Shown here one piece after another: positions 23,972 through 33,675 of a DNA stretch of 64,000 bases. The notes below the pieces were generated by a model. The model was not told where the DNA came from, ran no database searches, and saw nothing but the letters and a program-made list of their open reading frames with translations. The position numbers and the translations under genes were made by a program. Source of the DNA: Microbacterium terregens (lineage in GTDB: Bacteria > Actinomycetota > Actinomycetes > Actinomycetales > Microbacteriaceae); contig NZ_BAAAWH010000001.1 of NCBI RefSeq assembly GCF_039534975.1, forward strand, positions 3,100,001-3,164,000. The letters are read 5' to 3'. Every line of letters begins with the position of its first letter. The first letter of the stretch is position 1.

Positions 23972-25038
23972 CTGACGTCCTCCTGCGCCGACAATTCAGC
24001 GGCGATCATTTCGGGTGCGGCGCCGTCAAGGTGCGGATGCCAGCATGCGTACTTGTGATTCGGTTCGTGCTCGACCAGCTCCGGCCGCACGAGGCACTCT
24101 GCCGTCGCGCGTGGACAGCGCGGCGCGAATGCGCATCCCGAGGGCAGCGCCGAAAGGTCCGGCGGCTGCCCGCCGATCACGGGGAGCAGCGCGTGCGGGG
24201 GCGTCGACAGCTGCGGGATGGCCCCGAGCAGCGCCTTCGTGTACGGCATGCGGACGTTGCCGAACAGTGACGCGGTGTCGGACTGCTCGACGATGCGGCC
24301 GCCGTACATCACCAGCACTTCGTGCGCGTAACTGGCCGCTAACCCGAGATCGTGGCTGATCATGACGACAGCAGTGCCGAGCCGGTCCTGGAGGTCGACG
24401 AGCAGCTCCATGATCTGCGCCTGCGTCGTGACGTCCAATGCCGTCGTGGCCTCGTCGGCGATCAGCACCTTCGGGTTGGAGGCGAGGGCGATCGCGATCA
24501 TGACGCGCTGGCGCATGCCGCCGGACAGCTGGTGAGGGTACTCGTGGAAGCGACGCTCCGGCGCGGGCAGGCGAACCAGCTTGAGCAGCTCGATGACCCG
24601 CTCGGCCGCCTCGGCCTTCTTGACGTCCTTGCGGTGGGTGCGGACGGCCTCAGAGATCTGCGCCCCGACGCTCATGGTCGGGTTGAGGGAACGCGCCGGG
24701 TCCTGGAAGACCATCGCGATGTCGTTGCCGCGGATCCTCCGCATGGACCGTTCGTCCATGCCCACCAGTTCTGTGCCGGCGAGGCGGGCGGACCCTTCGA
24801 CCCGGGCGCTCGGCGGGAGGAGCCCCATCAAGGCACGGACCCCGACGGACTTGCCCGATCCGGACTCGCCGATGATCGCCAGCATCCGACCGGCCTTGAG
24901 CTCGTAGGAGATACCCCCCACGGCGTGCACGGGTTTGCCACCGCGGGTGAACGTGACGCGAAGGTCGTCGACGGCCAGGACCGTCTCGGGTTCCTGCGTC
25001 CTCTCCGCCGTGTCGGCGATCTGCTGCAGCGTGCTCAT
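23968..25038 (-). CDS. ABC transporter ATP-binding protein, DppD/OppD type (module B)
   Basis: Protein of 356 aa. Walker A is GESGSGKS, the signature LSGGMRQRVMIA, Walker B VLIADEATTALD. The C-terminal GCAFAPRCPRATAEC domain is typical of peptide-type ATPases. ATGA overlaps join it to the permease upstream and the second ATPase downstream. Confidence 0.92.
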   Translation of the reverse strand: MSTLQQIADTAERTQEPETVLAVDDLRVTFTRGGKPVHAVGGISYELKAGRMLAIIGESGSGKSVGVRALMGLLPPSARVEGSARLAGTELVGMDERSMRRIRGNDIAMVFQDPARSLNPTMSVGAQISEAVRTHRKDVKKAEAAERVIELLKLVRLPAPERRFHEYPHQLSGGMRQRVMIAIALASNPKVLIADEATTALDVTTQAQIMELLVDLQDRLGTAVVMISHDLGLAASYAHEVLVMYGGRIVEQSDTASLFGNVRMPYTKALLGAIPQLSTPPHALLPVIGGQPPDLSALPSGCAFAPRCPRATAECLVRPELVEHEPNHKYACWHPHLDGAAPEMIAAELSAQEDVR

Positions 25039-25916
25039 CGACCGTTCATCTCATCTCTCAGGTTCTCGCCGAGCAGGTTGAAGGACAGCACCGTGACCAG
25101 CAGCGCCAGGCTCGGCCACAACACGAGGAGCGGCGTCGCCGACAGCGACTGCTGCCCTTCGTAGATCATGTTTCCCCAGCTGGGTGCGGGCGCCGGGACC
25201 CCCATCCCGAGGAAGCTCAGGGCGCCCTCGGTGACGATGACGATTCCCATGCCCAGGAGGGCGAAGTTCAGCATCTGCGGGATGATGTTCGGCGCGATGT
25301 GACGCGTCAGCGTGCGCCATGTGGTGCTGCCGCTCAGATCAGCGGCCTGGATGAACGGCATGTTCGCGATCCGGAGGGTGGCCGAGCGAGCGATACGTGC
25401 GACCGCGGGGATGCTGAACGCCGACAGCGCCAGGATGGTGTTGGGCAGGCTGGGTCCGAGGATCTGCGCGATCGCAATCGTCAGCACCAGCGAAGGGAAC
25501 GCGATCAGCACGTCCAGGCCGCGCATGATCAGGGTGTCGATCTTGCCGCCGAGGAATCCGGAGATCGCGCCGACGACACCTCCGACGATGAGGCCGATCG
25601 CGTTGACCGCGATGGCGATCATCAGAGAGGCTCGGCCCCCGTAGATCAGCCGGGACAGGACGTCGTTTCCGTTGACGTCGGTGCCGAGCGGGTGCCCCGG
25701 GGTGCCCGGGGGCAGACCGCTGTCCAGCACGCTGCCGCCGGTCGGCGGTGCGAGCGGGAGGAAGAACGGGCCGATGAAGCAGACGAACAGCAGCAGGAAG
25801 ACCAGTCCCGCCGGAACCCCCACCACCAGCTTGCGGCGGATTTTTCCCCATGCCTCGCTGCGAGGCACGGAGGTCGGGATGAGGGCGGCCCCTACGGAGG
25901 CGTCAGCGATTGCCAT
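25035..25916 (-). CDS. ABC transporter permease, DppC/OppC type (module B)
   Basis: Protein of 293 aa if started at ATG 25916 (MAIADASVGAAL); a 12-residue upstream extension is possible. A transmembrane segment near residue 32 (LVVGVPAGLVFLLLFVCFIG), the PLGTDVNGNDVLSRLIYGGR block and the EAA loop FIQAADLSGSTTWRTLTRHIAPN are visible. The start lies 14 bp inside the upstream permease gene. Confidence 0.92.
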   Translation of the reverse strand: MAIADASVGAALIPTSVPRSEAWGKIRRKLVVGVPAGLVFLLLFVCFIGPFFLPLAPPTGGSVLDSGLPPGTPGHPLGTDVNGNDVLSRLIYGGRASLMIAIAVNAIGLIVGGVVGAISGFLGGKIDTLIMRGLDVLIAFPSLVLTIAIAQILGPSLPNTILALSAFSIPAVARIARSATLRIANMPFIQAADLSGSTTWRTLTRHIAPNIIPQMLNFALLGMGIVIVTEGALSFLGMGVPAPAPSWGNMIYEGQQSLSATPLLVLWPSLALLVTVLSFNLLGENLRDEMNGR

Positions 25917-26934
25917 AGCGAATCCTTGGATCGAGCACGGCGTACAGGACATCGACGACGAGGTTCGCGAGGACCGCGACCGCCGCGAAGATGAAGACGC
26001 AGATCTGGACGACGGCGGTGTCGCGGGACATCACGCCCTGCAGCATCAGCACACCGAGCCCCGGCATGGAGAAGATCTGCTCGATGATGACGGTGCCACC
26101 GACCAGGCCTCCGATGTTGAGTCCCACGAGCGTCAGGAGACCGAAGGACGAGTTGCGGAAGGCATGCCGCCAGAGCACCTTCCAGGGCCCGACGCCCTTC
26201 GCGCGGGCGGTTTCGACGTAGTCGGCGGAGTTCATCTGCTCGACGAGGTCACCCCGCAGGAATCGGGCGTAGAAAGCGGCCAAGGGAATCGCCAGTGCGA
26301 GCACGGGCAGTGTCACGGAACGCAGGTTGAGCAGCAGCCCGTCCTGGATCGGGACGTAGCCGATGGCGGGCAGTGCCCGCAGGAGCACCGCGAACACGAG
26401 CACCAGCAGCAGCGCCATGACGTAATTGGGAACGGCCAGAAGGGTCATGGAGATGACCATCACCACCCGGTCGAAGAAGCCACCCGGCTTGCGGGCCGCC
26501 ATGAGGGCGACCGGCAATGCCAGGGCGAGCGAGACCACGAAGGCCAAGACCACCAGTTCCACCGTCACCGGCACCCGTTCGGCCAGCAGCGTGGTGACCT
26601 GCTGCCCGCTGATGGACGACTTGCCGAGGTTGCCGGTGACGAATCCGCCCAGCCAGGAGAGATATCGCTCCACCGCGGGGCGGTCGAGGCCCATCCGCAC
26701 GCGAAGGGCCTCGACCTCCTCTTCCGTGGCATCCATGCCCGCCTGGTTGCGAGCGGGGTCCCCCGGGATCGCCTCCAGCAGTGCGAACACGAGGATGCTG
26801 ATCGCCAGCAGCAGCGGGATCGCGATCGCGACCCGACGCACGATCAATCGGACGAGGGGGGAACCCACCACCCGGCCGAGGGCGCTGACGCGCTCCTCGG
26901 TCCGGATGCTGGTAGTGGCCTCCGTGATGGCCAC
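25903..26934 (-). CDS. ABC transporter permease, DppB/OppB type (module B)
   Basis: Protein of 343 aa from GTG 26934, placed directly against the TAG of the binding-protein gene. The first membrane segment (AIPLLLAISILVFALLEAIPG) leads into AIPGDPAR; the coupling loop is DYVETARAKGVGPWKVLWRHAFRN. It pairs with the DppC-type subunit. Gene order SBP-B-C-D-F differs from module A, where the binding protein is last, so the two transporter operons are not a simple recent duplication. Confidence 0.92.
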   Translation of the reverse strand: MAITEATTSIRTEERVSALGRVVGSPLVRLIVRRVAIAIPLLLAISILVFALLEAIPGDPARNQAGMDATEEEVEALRVRMGLDRPAVERYLSWLGGFVTGNLGKSSISGQQVTTLLAERVPVTVELVVLAFVVSLALALPVALMAARKPGGFFDRVVMVISMTLLAVPNYVMALLLVLVFAVLLRALPAIGYVPIQDGLLLNLRSVTLPVLALAIPLAAFYARFLRGDLVEQMNSADYVETARAKGVGPWKVLWRHAFRNSSFGLLTLVGLNIGGLVGGTVIIEQIFSMPGLGVLMLQGVMSRDTAVVQICVFIFAAVAVLANLVVDVLYAVLDPRIRYGNR

Positions 26935-28713
26935 CTATTTCCCGCTCTCTACCCACACCCGGTCGTACAGCACGCCCTGGTTGACGGACAGCGCCGGAAT
27001 GGCGACGTCCAGTCCGGGGCCGTGGACGCCTGCGCGCATGACCTGAGCCGGCGAGAACGCCATGCCGAACGGTGCGTACGCCTCGTCGGAGATGAACTTC
27101 GCGATCTCCTGGTACTTCGCGTCCCGCTCGTCGTCGTCGTTCGTGCCCACCGCTTCGCGGAGGAGGACATCGAGCTCGGTCTCGAGCCCCTTGGCCAGCG
27201 CGTCTGCGCCGGATGTCGCGCCCTCGGGCAGCGGCGCACCGCTGAACGGGGACGTGGAGCCGAACCGAACACCGACGCCGATGCCCACCGACGGGTCCCA
27301 TGCGCCCGCCGTCTGGAGCAGCGACTGCCAGTCACCCGTGATGAAGCGCGTGATCACGTCGCCCAGCGGCTCAGCGCTGATCTCCACATCGATGCCGGCC
27401 TCTGCCCACTGTGTCTGAAGAGCCGTGGTCACCGAGCGCGCCGTGACGATGTCCGTCGTGCCGAGGTTGACCGTCAGCCCGCCGAGCTCCTTGACGAGCG
27501 CCTTGGCCTTGTCGAGGTCGTACGCGCGGTAGCCGGGAACCTCGGGGTTGAAGAAGAGGCCACCCGATGCGGTGAACGACTGACTCAGCTCGCCCTCGTC
27601 CTTGAACAGGCCCTTGTTGATCGCGGCGAAGTCGGTCGCGTAGTAGATCGCCTCTCGCGCCTTGATGTCATCGAACGGTGCGGTACGCGAGTTCAGCTGC
27701 ACGACGTACGGGGAGGTCGGGGCACCCAGGTGCACGGCCACGTCGGGGTTGGCCTTGGCTTCGGTGATGAGCGGCACCGAACTGAGGCCCTCGATCACGT
27801 CGCCCTGTCCGGCAAGCAGCGTCTGGTATGCGACCTGGTCGCCCGCGACGGACTGGAAGTTTATCGCGTCGAGGTACGGGAGGCCGGACTTGAAGTAGTC
27901 GGGGTTCTTCTCCAGCTCGAGGCGTTCGCTCAGGCTGTCGGCGGTGACGATGAACGGACCTGCCGCGACGGGGCTCAGGCTGAACGCGTCAGCACCCAGC
28001 TCCGCGTATGCGGTCGGTGATCCGATCAGGTTCAGGCTCGACGTCGGGAAGCCGTTGATGAGGGAACCGTCGATGTTGCGCAGGGCGAGCGTGACCGTGT
28101 GCTCGTCGACTGCCTGCATCGCTCCGAGGTGCTTCTGGACGGTCGCCTTGTCGACGTCCGCGGGCAGGGCTGCCCACAGGCTCGTCATGAATTCTTCGCT
28201 GAGCGCGGGGGCGGGCTCGTCGAGGTTCAGCTGCAGGCGGGGCGCGCCCGTGCTGCCGGAGTTCAGTGCGCGGATCCAGTTCCACACGACCGCTTCGGCG
28301 TTCAGGGGGGTGCCGTCGGAGAACGTGATCCCGTCGCGCAGCGTGATGGACAGCGTGAGGCCGTCATCGGACCACTCGAAGCTCTCGGCCTGGTTGGGAA
28401 CGATCTTGCCACCGCCACCGTCCGGCTCGAGCGTGAACAGTCCGCCGAAGATGGCGGCGTTCTGCGCGAGGTTCGCACCGGTCGTGTTGCTCGTGGCGGG
28501 GTCCAGGCCGGTCGCCCAGCCTCCGGCGAAGCCGGCATCCAGCAGCACCGTGATCTCACCGCCGGGCGTGGGTTCTCCCGAGGCACCGTCGGAACCGGTG
28601 CCTCCACCGGCGTCACCGGAGCAGCCGGCGGCCGAAACGACGATTCCTGTTGCCAGGGCGAGCGTGCCGATCAGGCGTATCGCCGACCGTCCGCTCTTGC
28701 GGATTCTTGTCAT
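26935..28713 (-). CDS. ABC transporter substrate-binding lipoprotein, family 5 (module B)
   Basis: Protein of 592 aa with a signal peptide ending in a lipobox (SAAGC, cysteine at residue 31), then a glycine/serine linker. Family 5 features include LSITLRDGITFSDGTPLNAEAV and VAAGPFIVTADS. It is the first gene of the operon, with about 155 bp between its start and the hairpin at 28871-28914, so it probably has its own promoter. Ligand unknown. Confidence 0.92.
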   Translation of the reverse strand: MTRIRKSGRSAIRLIGTLALATGIVVSAAGCSGDAGGGTGSDGASGEPTPGGEITVLLDAGFAGGWATGLDPATSNTTGANLAQNAAIFGGLFTLEPDGGGGKIVPNQAESFEWSDDGLTLSITLRDGITFSDGTPLNAEAVVWNWIRALNSGSTGAPRLQLNLDEPAPALSEEFMTSLWAALPADVDKATVQKHLGAMQAVDEHTVTLALRNIDGSLINGFPTSSLNLIGSPTAYAELGADAFSLSPVAAGPFIVTADSLSERLELEKNPDYFKSGLPYLDAINFQSVAGDQVAYQTLLAGQGDVIEGLSSVPLITEAKANPDVAVHLGAPTSPYVVQLNSRTAPFDDIKAREAIYYATDFAAINKGLFKDEGELSQSFTASGGLFFNPEVPGYRAYDLDKAKALVKELGGLTVNLGTTDIVTARSVTTALQTQWAEAGIDVEISAEPLGDVITRFITGDWQSLLQTAGAWDPSVGIGVGVRFGSTSPFSGAPLPEGATSGADALAKGLETELDVLLREAVGTNDDDERDAKYQEIAKFISDEAYAPFGMAFSPAQVMRAGVHGPGLDVAIPALSVNQGVLYDRVWVESGK

Positions 28714-28870
28714 GTGAATTCCCTTGTCTTGAGCGGCGACGGCGATCGCGCAGATCCGCGGTCATCTTTGAGCCGGAACTAACTCCTTGGGCAGTCTTGC
28801 CGAGGCGCGGACGTCGATCTATGTCACTTCCATCCGACGAAAGACCCCCGCCGATGCGCCCCCGACGCAC

Positions 28871-28914
28871 GACGCAGCGCACCGCAGACGAGGGTCTGAT
28901 CGGTGCGCTGCGTC
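28871..28914 (-). terminator. Hairpin behind the module B catabolic operon
   Basis: GACGCAGCGCACC (28871-28883) pairs perfectly with 28902-28914. It lies 21 bp past the amidohydrolase stop in the direction of transcription and ahead of the transporter operon, separating the two. Confidence 0.65.
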
Positions 28915-28935
28915 GGTGCTCAGCGGGTCAGGAGG

Positions 28936-29940
28936 TCAGGCGACGGCCTCCCGGCCCAGCCAGCGGAGAGCGTTCTTCCAGCTGATGTCCTCCCACTCCG
29001 CCTCGGGCAGATCCATCGACCGGAGCGTCTTGGCCGCCGGTTCCTCGCGCAGCATCGCGGGGAAGTCCGAACCCACCAGGAGCCGGTCGGCACCGAGCAG
29101 GTCGACCAGGTAGCGGATCGTCCGCGCGTCGAACACCATCGAGTCGTAGTAGAAGCGCCGAGCCATCTCCAGCGGCGATGGGCCGTCGTCCGGCATGACC
29201 GCACGGTCGAGGTTCTTGGGTTCCTCGTTCCAGGAGCCGCCCCAGAAGTAATTCGCACGGGGAAGCATCATGGCCAGGCCGCCGGCCGCGTGGCTGAACG
29301 AGATCCGCAGGTCCGGGCAGGCCGCCGCGGTCCCGCCGAGGATCAAGGACGCCGCGGCGAACATGCCCTCGATGCCGACCACGTAGGTTCCCATCGCCGA
29401 CATCGGCAGGCGGTCCATCGGTGCGGGCATCGCGTGCACGAAGACCGAGAGCCCGAGTTTCTCCACCTCCTGGAAGAAGGGGAGGAACTTCTCGTCGCCG
29501 ATGGAGCTGCCGAGGACGTTCGATGCGATCTCGACTCCCGCCAGACCCGACTCCTTGATGGCTGCCAGCTCCGCGGTCGCGGCATCCGGATCCTGCATCG
29601 GCACCATGCCGAGGCCGATGATCCGATCGGGAGCGTGTGCGCTCAGCTCGGCCGCGAAGTCATTGACGTGGCGCGCCAGCGCGAGACCGTCCGCCTTGGG
29701 CAGGTCGTAGCGCAGCAGCGGAGGCATCGGGCTGACCACCTCGGCGTCGACACCCGAGGCATCCTGCGCCTCGATGCGGCGCTCGGCCTCGAAGAAGACC
29801 TCCTTCGCGGGGAAGCGCATCTTGTCGAAGACGAGCAGGCGATCGGTGCTGCCGTCGATGGGCTCCATGTGCGGGAAGCACGCGGGAGCGTCGCTGGGAT
29901 AGTCCTTCGGGAGCAGATGGGCGTGTGCGTCGATAATCAT
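28936..29940 (-). CDS. Amidohydrolase-2 family protein (ACMSD-like metal-dependent hydrolase/decarboxylase), copy 1
   Basis: Protein of 334 aa. The metal-binding HxH is in MIIDAHAHLL at the N-terminus, a further histidine is in FSHAAGG near residue 220, and the closing motif is LLVGSDFPAML with its aspartate. Members decarboxylate or hydrolyse carboxylated ring compounds, or open lactones. It is the last gene of the eight-gene minus-strand operon. A second family member (39155-40036) is in the divergent operon; the two are not close copies. Confidence 0.85.
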   Translation of the reverse strand: MIIDAHAHLLPKDYPSDAPACFPHMEPIDGSTDRLLVFDKMRFPAKEVFFEAERRIEAQDASGVDAEVVSPMPPLLRYDLPKADGLALARHVNDFAAELSAHAPDRIIGLGMVPMQDPDAATAELAAIKESGLAGVEIASNVLGSSIGDEKFLPFFQEVEKLGLSVFVHAMPAPMDRLPMSAMGTYVVGIEGMFAAASLILGGTAAACPDLRISFSHAAGGLAMMLPRANYFWGGSWNEEPKNLDRAVMPDDGPSPLEMARRFYYDSMVFDARTIRYLVDLLGADRLLVGSDFPAMLREEPAAKTLRSMDLPEAEWEDISWKNALRWLGREAVA

Positions 29941-29955
29941 GGGGATTCCTGTCGA

Positions 29956-31059
29956 TCAGGCGAAGCTCGGGTGAACCGAGACGTGGATGGCGGACTTGTC
30001 GTCGGTGTCGCCGGCGAGCGTGTCGATCGCCAGACCCACCTCATCCAGGCCGAAGGTGTGGGTGTGCAGCTTCGCGAGCGGGAAGCGTCCCGATTCGAGC
30101 AGCTCGATCGCGCGCTTGTTGGCCGATGCGTCGACGCCGAACGCTCCCTTGATCGTGAGCGCACGGTTGATGATGAGGTCGGTGACCAGAGGAATCTCGC
30201 GTCCACCCTTGAGCCCGGCCAGAACGACCCGGCCGCCGTGGCGGACGACCTTCAGTGCGTCGGTGACCGGCCCCGCAGCCATCGGCGTGAGATCCAGGGC
30301 CACATCGGCCATCCGGCCGTCGGTGATCTGGGTGACCGCCTCGACGATGTCCTGCCCGTCCTCGCCGACGATGATGGTGTGATCGGCACCGAGCTCACGC
30401 GCCACCTCGAGCTTGTGCGCATCGGAGGCCAAGCCGGTGATGATGACGTTGGAGGCGCCCACGGCCTTCGCCGCGATGACCGCCGCGAGTCCGCGCTGAC
30501 CGGCACCGAGTACGACCAGGGTGTCGCCCAGGCCGACCTCGCCGAGGTCGACGGCCCAGCGCACGCCCGCGCCGAGCGGGTTGTACATCGCTGCGATCTC
30601 GGCCGGAAGACTCTTGTCGATCTTGTGCAGCACCGAGTTCGGCGAGATGTACATGTACTCGGCGAATCCGCCCCACAGGCTGGGCTCGACGTCGATGCCG
30701 GTCACGCCGTGGCCGTACTTGCGGAAGCGGCAGGCCTGGTATCGCCCGGTCAGGCAGTCGTTGCACGCACGGCACGGAACGATGACTTCGAGCGCCACGC
30801 GGTCCCCGACCTGCACGCCCCAGCGCTCGGCTGCGCGGTCGCCCAGCTCGGCGATGATGCCCATGGGCTCGTGCCCGGGGATGAACGGGGTCGGGTGCGA
30901 GCCGATGTGTCCCCGGTAGATCTCGACATCGCTTCCGCAGATGCCGTTGGCCTCGACGCGGAGGAGACCGTCATCGGGCCCGATCTTCGGGCGGGCGAAT
31001 TCCCGCATCTCGATTTGACGGGGACCTGTCTGAACAGCTGCGCGGACCATCTCGGTCAT
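29956..31059 (-). CDS. Zinc-dependent medium-chain alcohol dehydrogenase
   Basis: Protein of 367 aa. Catalytic zinc ligands are in GICGSD and PGHEPMG, the structural zinc cysteines in IVPCRACNDCLTGRYQAC, and the nucleotide-binding loop in VVLGAGQRGLAAV. It resembles the sorbitol/threonine dehydrogenase branch more than the NDMA-type enzymes in this operon. It likely uses free NAD(P), so it adds a conventional dehydrogenase to a mycofactocin-type pathway. Confidence 0.88.
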   Translation of the reverse strand: MTEMVRAAVQTGPRQIEMREFARPKIGPDDGLLRVEANGICGSDVEIYRGHIGSHPTPFIPGHEPMGIIAELGDRAAERWGVQVGDRVALEVIVPCRACNDCLTGRYQACRFRKYGHGVTGIDVEPSLWGGFAEYMYISPNSVLHKIDKSLPAEIAAMYNPLGAGVRWAVDLGEVGLGDTLVVLGAGQRGLAAVIAAKAVGASNVIITGLASDAHKLEVARELGADHTIIVGEDGQDIVEAVTQITDGRMADVALDLTPMAAGPVTDALKVVRHGGRVVLAGLKGGREIPLVTDLIINRALTIKGAFGVDASANKRAIELLESGRFPLAKLHTHTFGLDEVGLAIDTLAGDTDDKSAIHVSVHPSFA

Positions 31060-31141
31060 GAAGGAGTCTCATCTCTGTGGGGGTGGGTGAAGGCGAGCCG
31101 GGCCACCGGGGGCGTGCCCTGCGGGCGGGACGGCGAAACGT

Positions 31142-32005
31142 TCAGGCGGGGGCCTGGCCGCTCTTGGCTACGGAGGTGATGGGCGGGCCCGGTGGGTAGT
31201 AGGCGGCGGGGCCGCCGTCCACGGCCAGGATCTGGCCGGTGATCCATCGTGCGGCGTCGCTCAGCAGGAAGAAGGCGGCGTGGGCGATGTCCCAGGCCGA
31301 GCCCTCGGTCTTCAGCGTGGTGGCCATCCGGCGGGGCTCGCGCATGGACTCGTCCATGTTCGCCGCGGCGAAGGATCCCCAGATACCGCCGACCTCGATG
31401 CAGTTGACACGGATGCCCTGCGGTCCGAGTGTGGTCGCAGACCCCTGGGTGAGGTTCTCGACTCCCGCCTTGGCCACGCAGTACGGCATGCCGGGACCGC
31501 GCGAGCTGACGCCGACGGACGAGATGTTCAGGATCGAACTGCCGCGGGGCAGGATCGGCGCCACGTGACGCGTCACGTACCACGCCGACATGAGGTTGAT
31601 CTGGATGAGCTGCTCGAAGCGCTCCGGCGTGACATCGAAGATGCCGGCGCGATCGCCGCTGGCGACGTTGTTGACCACCGTGTCCAGACCACCCAGTGCC
31701 TGCACCGCCTCGGCGACGGCACGCTCGCAGGCGAGGTCGTCGGTGGCATCCGCGACCACGGCGAACGCCTCGCCCCCGTCGGCGACGATGCGGTCGACCG
31801 TGCGCTGCGCGGCCTCTGCGGAGCGGTCCAGGACCGCGACGCCGGCACCGTGCGAAGCCAGCAGCAGCGCGATGGAGTAGCCCACGCCGGGCAGATCGCC
31901 GTTCTGGCCGGCCCCGGTCACGAGCGCGCGGCGTCCGAGCATCTTCTGCTCCCCCACACCCCCGAGCGGATCCGAGAGCGGGTCGATGAGGTCGATGGCT
32001 GTCAT
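31142..32005 (-). CDS. Short-chain dehydrogenase/reductase with enlarged glycine-rich loop, copy B
   Basis: Protein of 287 aa, counterpart of the gene at 16515-17366. The loop TGAGQNGDLPGVG has the same five extra residues, the catalytic pair is in MPYCVAKAGVEN, and the serine is in LNISSVGVSSRG. It is joined by an ATGA overlap to the partner gene of the CGSC pair. In module A the partner-SDR order is the same but with a 36-bp gap. Confidence 0.88.
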   Translation of the reverse strand: MTAIDLIDPLSDPLGGVGEQKMLGRRALVTGAGQNGDLPGVGYSIALLLASHGAGVAVLDRSAEAAQRTVDRIVADGGEAFAVVADATDDLACERAVAEAVQALGGLDTVVNNVASGDRAGIFDVTPERFEQLIQINLMSAWYVTRHVAPILPRGSSILNISSVGVSSRGPGMPYCVAKAGVENLTQGSATTLGPQGIRVNCIEVGGIWGSFAAANMDESMREPRRMATTLKTEGSAWDIAHAAFFLLSDAARWITGQILAVDGGPAAYYPPGPPITSVAKSGQAPA

Positions 32006-33054
32006 GAGATGTCTCCTGAACGGATGGCGACCGAGTTGCCCGACCAGTCGGCGAAGTAGCGGACGACCATCGAGATGCCGGCGTTGCGGGAGCCCGCCAC
32101 GGCGATCAGCATGCGGTCCTCGGCCCCGGGGGCGATGGTGCGCTGAAAATCCTCGGCAGGCTCGCCGGTTCCGGGGAAGCGCACGCCCGCTCCGTCGTTG
32201 TGGTCCTTGCCGGCACGAGCGAGCTGCCCGGTCGTGCGCCCCGAGTGATCCGCGAGCCAGGCCGCGACATCCGAACGGCTGTAGCCGGCGGTGGCGAGGA
32301 GGTTGGCGTGCTCGGGGCAGAGGATGACCCCGACGAGCGCGTGCTTGAAGATCAAAGACCCGGAGCGGCCGATGGTGTCGGCGAAGTCGCCGAGCAGCAG
32401 TTCAGGGTCGGTCGTGTGCCGGTTGTCGACGTACTCGGATGTGCGCAGCAGGGTTGCCGTGACGGCGTTGCCGGTCACTCCGCGGTCCGCGGCGAGTGGG
32501 GCCCACGGGCTCTCCTCCTCGTTCTCCGCGATGCAGATGGACCAACGGCCCGGCAGTCCTTGGGTGGCCTGCTCGAGCTCATGCGGGTGCACGCCGAAGA
32601 CGTTGCGCACGATCAGGCCGATCGCCCGGGCCACGGTCGCATTCGGACGGAAGCCCGGCCCGAACACCCCGCCGGTGCTGTTGAAGCCGAGCTCGTTGCG
32701 GATCGGCCCGTTCACGATGATCAGCGGAGCGGGACCGCTCGTGGACTGCCACCCACCGCCCTTGGCGGCGCGCTCGTTCATGAGGGCCTCCCACGCGGCA
32801 AGCACCACGGGGAAGTATTCCGGCAGGCATCCGGCCATGATGGCGTTGATGGCGGCGAGCTCGACGGTGACCGACCGATCGAGTTGGGGCATGTGGCCGA
32901 TGACCTCGTCCGCCGGCCGGCCCGCAGCAGCGAGGAACTTCTCCACGAGCGGACGCGTTGCGGGGACCAGGGGTAATCCGTCCGACCAGCCCTGCTCGTA
33001 GCAGTGCTCGACGGCGAGCTGCGCGGCATCGGCATCCAGCTCGGCGACGCTCAC
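32002..33054 (-). CDS. Conserved protein of unknown function, partner of the CGSC protein, copy B
   Basis: Protein of 350 aa from GTG 33054, overlapping the CGSC stop as GTGA. It shares with copy A the blocks GWSDGLPLVPAT, IMAGCLPEYFPVVLAAWEAL, GGGWQSTSGPAPLIIVNGP and GFRPNATVARAIGL. The C-terminal NAGISMVVRYFADWSGNS also matches. It is about 15 residues longer in the loop before that C-terminal block. Not recognised as a named enzyme; likely soluble and catalytic, in complex with the CGSC protein. Confidence 0.7.
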   Translation of the reverse strand: MSVAELDADAAQLAVEHCYEQGWSDGLPLVPATRPLVEKFLAAAGRPADEVIGHMPQLDRSVTVELAAINAIMAGCLPEYFPVVLAAWEALMNERAAKGGGWQSTSGPAPLIIVNGPIRNELGFNSTGGVFGPGFRPNATVARAIGLIVRNVFGVHPHELEQATQGLPGRWSICIAENEEESPWAPLAADRGVTGNAVTATLLRTSEYVDNRHTTDPELLLGDFADTIGRSGSLIFKHALVGVILCPEHANLLATAGYSRSDVAAWLADHSGRTTGQLARAGKDHNDGAGVRFPGTGEPAEDFQRTIAPGAEDRMLIAVAGSRNAGISMVVRYFADWSGNSVAIRSGDIS

Positions 33055-33599
33055 GAGGCGGCCTGCGCAAGGGTGTCGAGAATCTGGGGAAGCAGCCCCT
33101 CGGCGCGCGCGCGCACCTCGTCGGGCGTCAGTGATGCCATGGGATGCTCCGTCGTGATCCACTCGTAGTCGGGAGCGCCCTGCACTTCGGCCATCATGCG
33201 GCCGGTGCTCAGGAACGCATCGGTGAGAACGACCGCGGCCGGCAGACCCGCGCGCTCGAAGTTGATGCCGTCCGCCACGGCGGCAGCACTGCAGGATCCG
33301 CAGTCGCCCACGCCGATGACCACGACGTCGCACTCCTGCGCGTACCGAGCAACGATGGAATCGTCCACGGGGACGGAGAAGTTCGCCTTGGTCTCGACGA
33401 TGCTCACCTCCGCAACGCCGTGCGCGGAGACGAGCAGGTTGCCCACTTCGCGCAGGAACAGAAGGGCGTTGTGCTTGGTGTTGTCCAGCAGCCCGACGCG
33501 CAGTCCGGTGAGGTCTGCCGGTCGGGGCGCGAGTCCGGCGAGCGATGACGCGGTCGCGGCGGCTGCGCGCCCGGTCGGATCCAGGATGGCGTTGGGCAT
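33051..33599 (-). CDS. UGSC-family (seleno)protein homologue with a CGSC motif, copy B
   Basis: Protein of 182 aa. DVVVIGVGDCGSCSAAAVADGI contains C100-G-S-C103; LRVGLLDNTKHNAL at about residue 33 is the second block shared with copy A. Both cysteines are TGC codons, so no selenocysteine is required. Position inside an operon with nicotinoprotein dehydrogenases, aldehyde dehydrogenase and SDR supports a redox or carbon-substrate role rather than stress defence. Exact function unknown. Confidence 0.75.
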   Translation of the reverse strand: MPNAILDPTGRAAAATASSLAGLAPRPADLTGLRVGLLDNTKHNALLFLREVGNLLVSAHGVAEVSIVETKANFSVPVDDSIVARYAQECDVVVIGVGDCGSCSAAAVADGINFERAGLPAAVVLTDAFLSTGRMMAEVQGAPDYEWITTEHPMASLTPDEVRARAEGLLPQILDTLAQAAS

Positions 33600-33675
33600 T
33601 GTCGTGCTCCTCCGTGTCGGGGACAGCGATCGGTGCCCGTCCGCGAACGTTCCGCGGCCGAGCGCCGAATCGAGG

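Noticed and set aside
22871..28713. Module B transporter as a recent duplicate of the module A transporter
   Set aside because: Gene order (binding protein first versus last), ATPase C-termini and lengths differ; they look like separate members of the same family.
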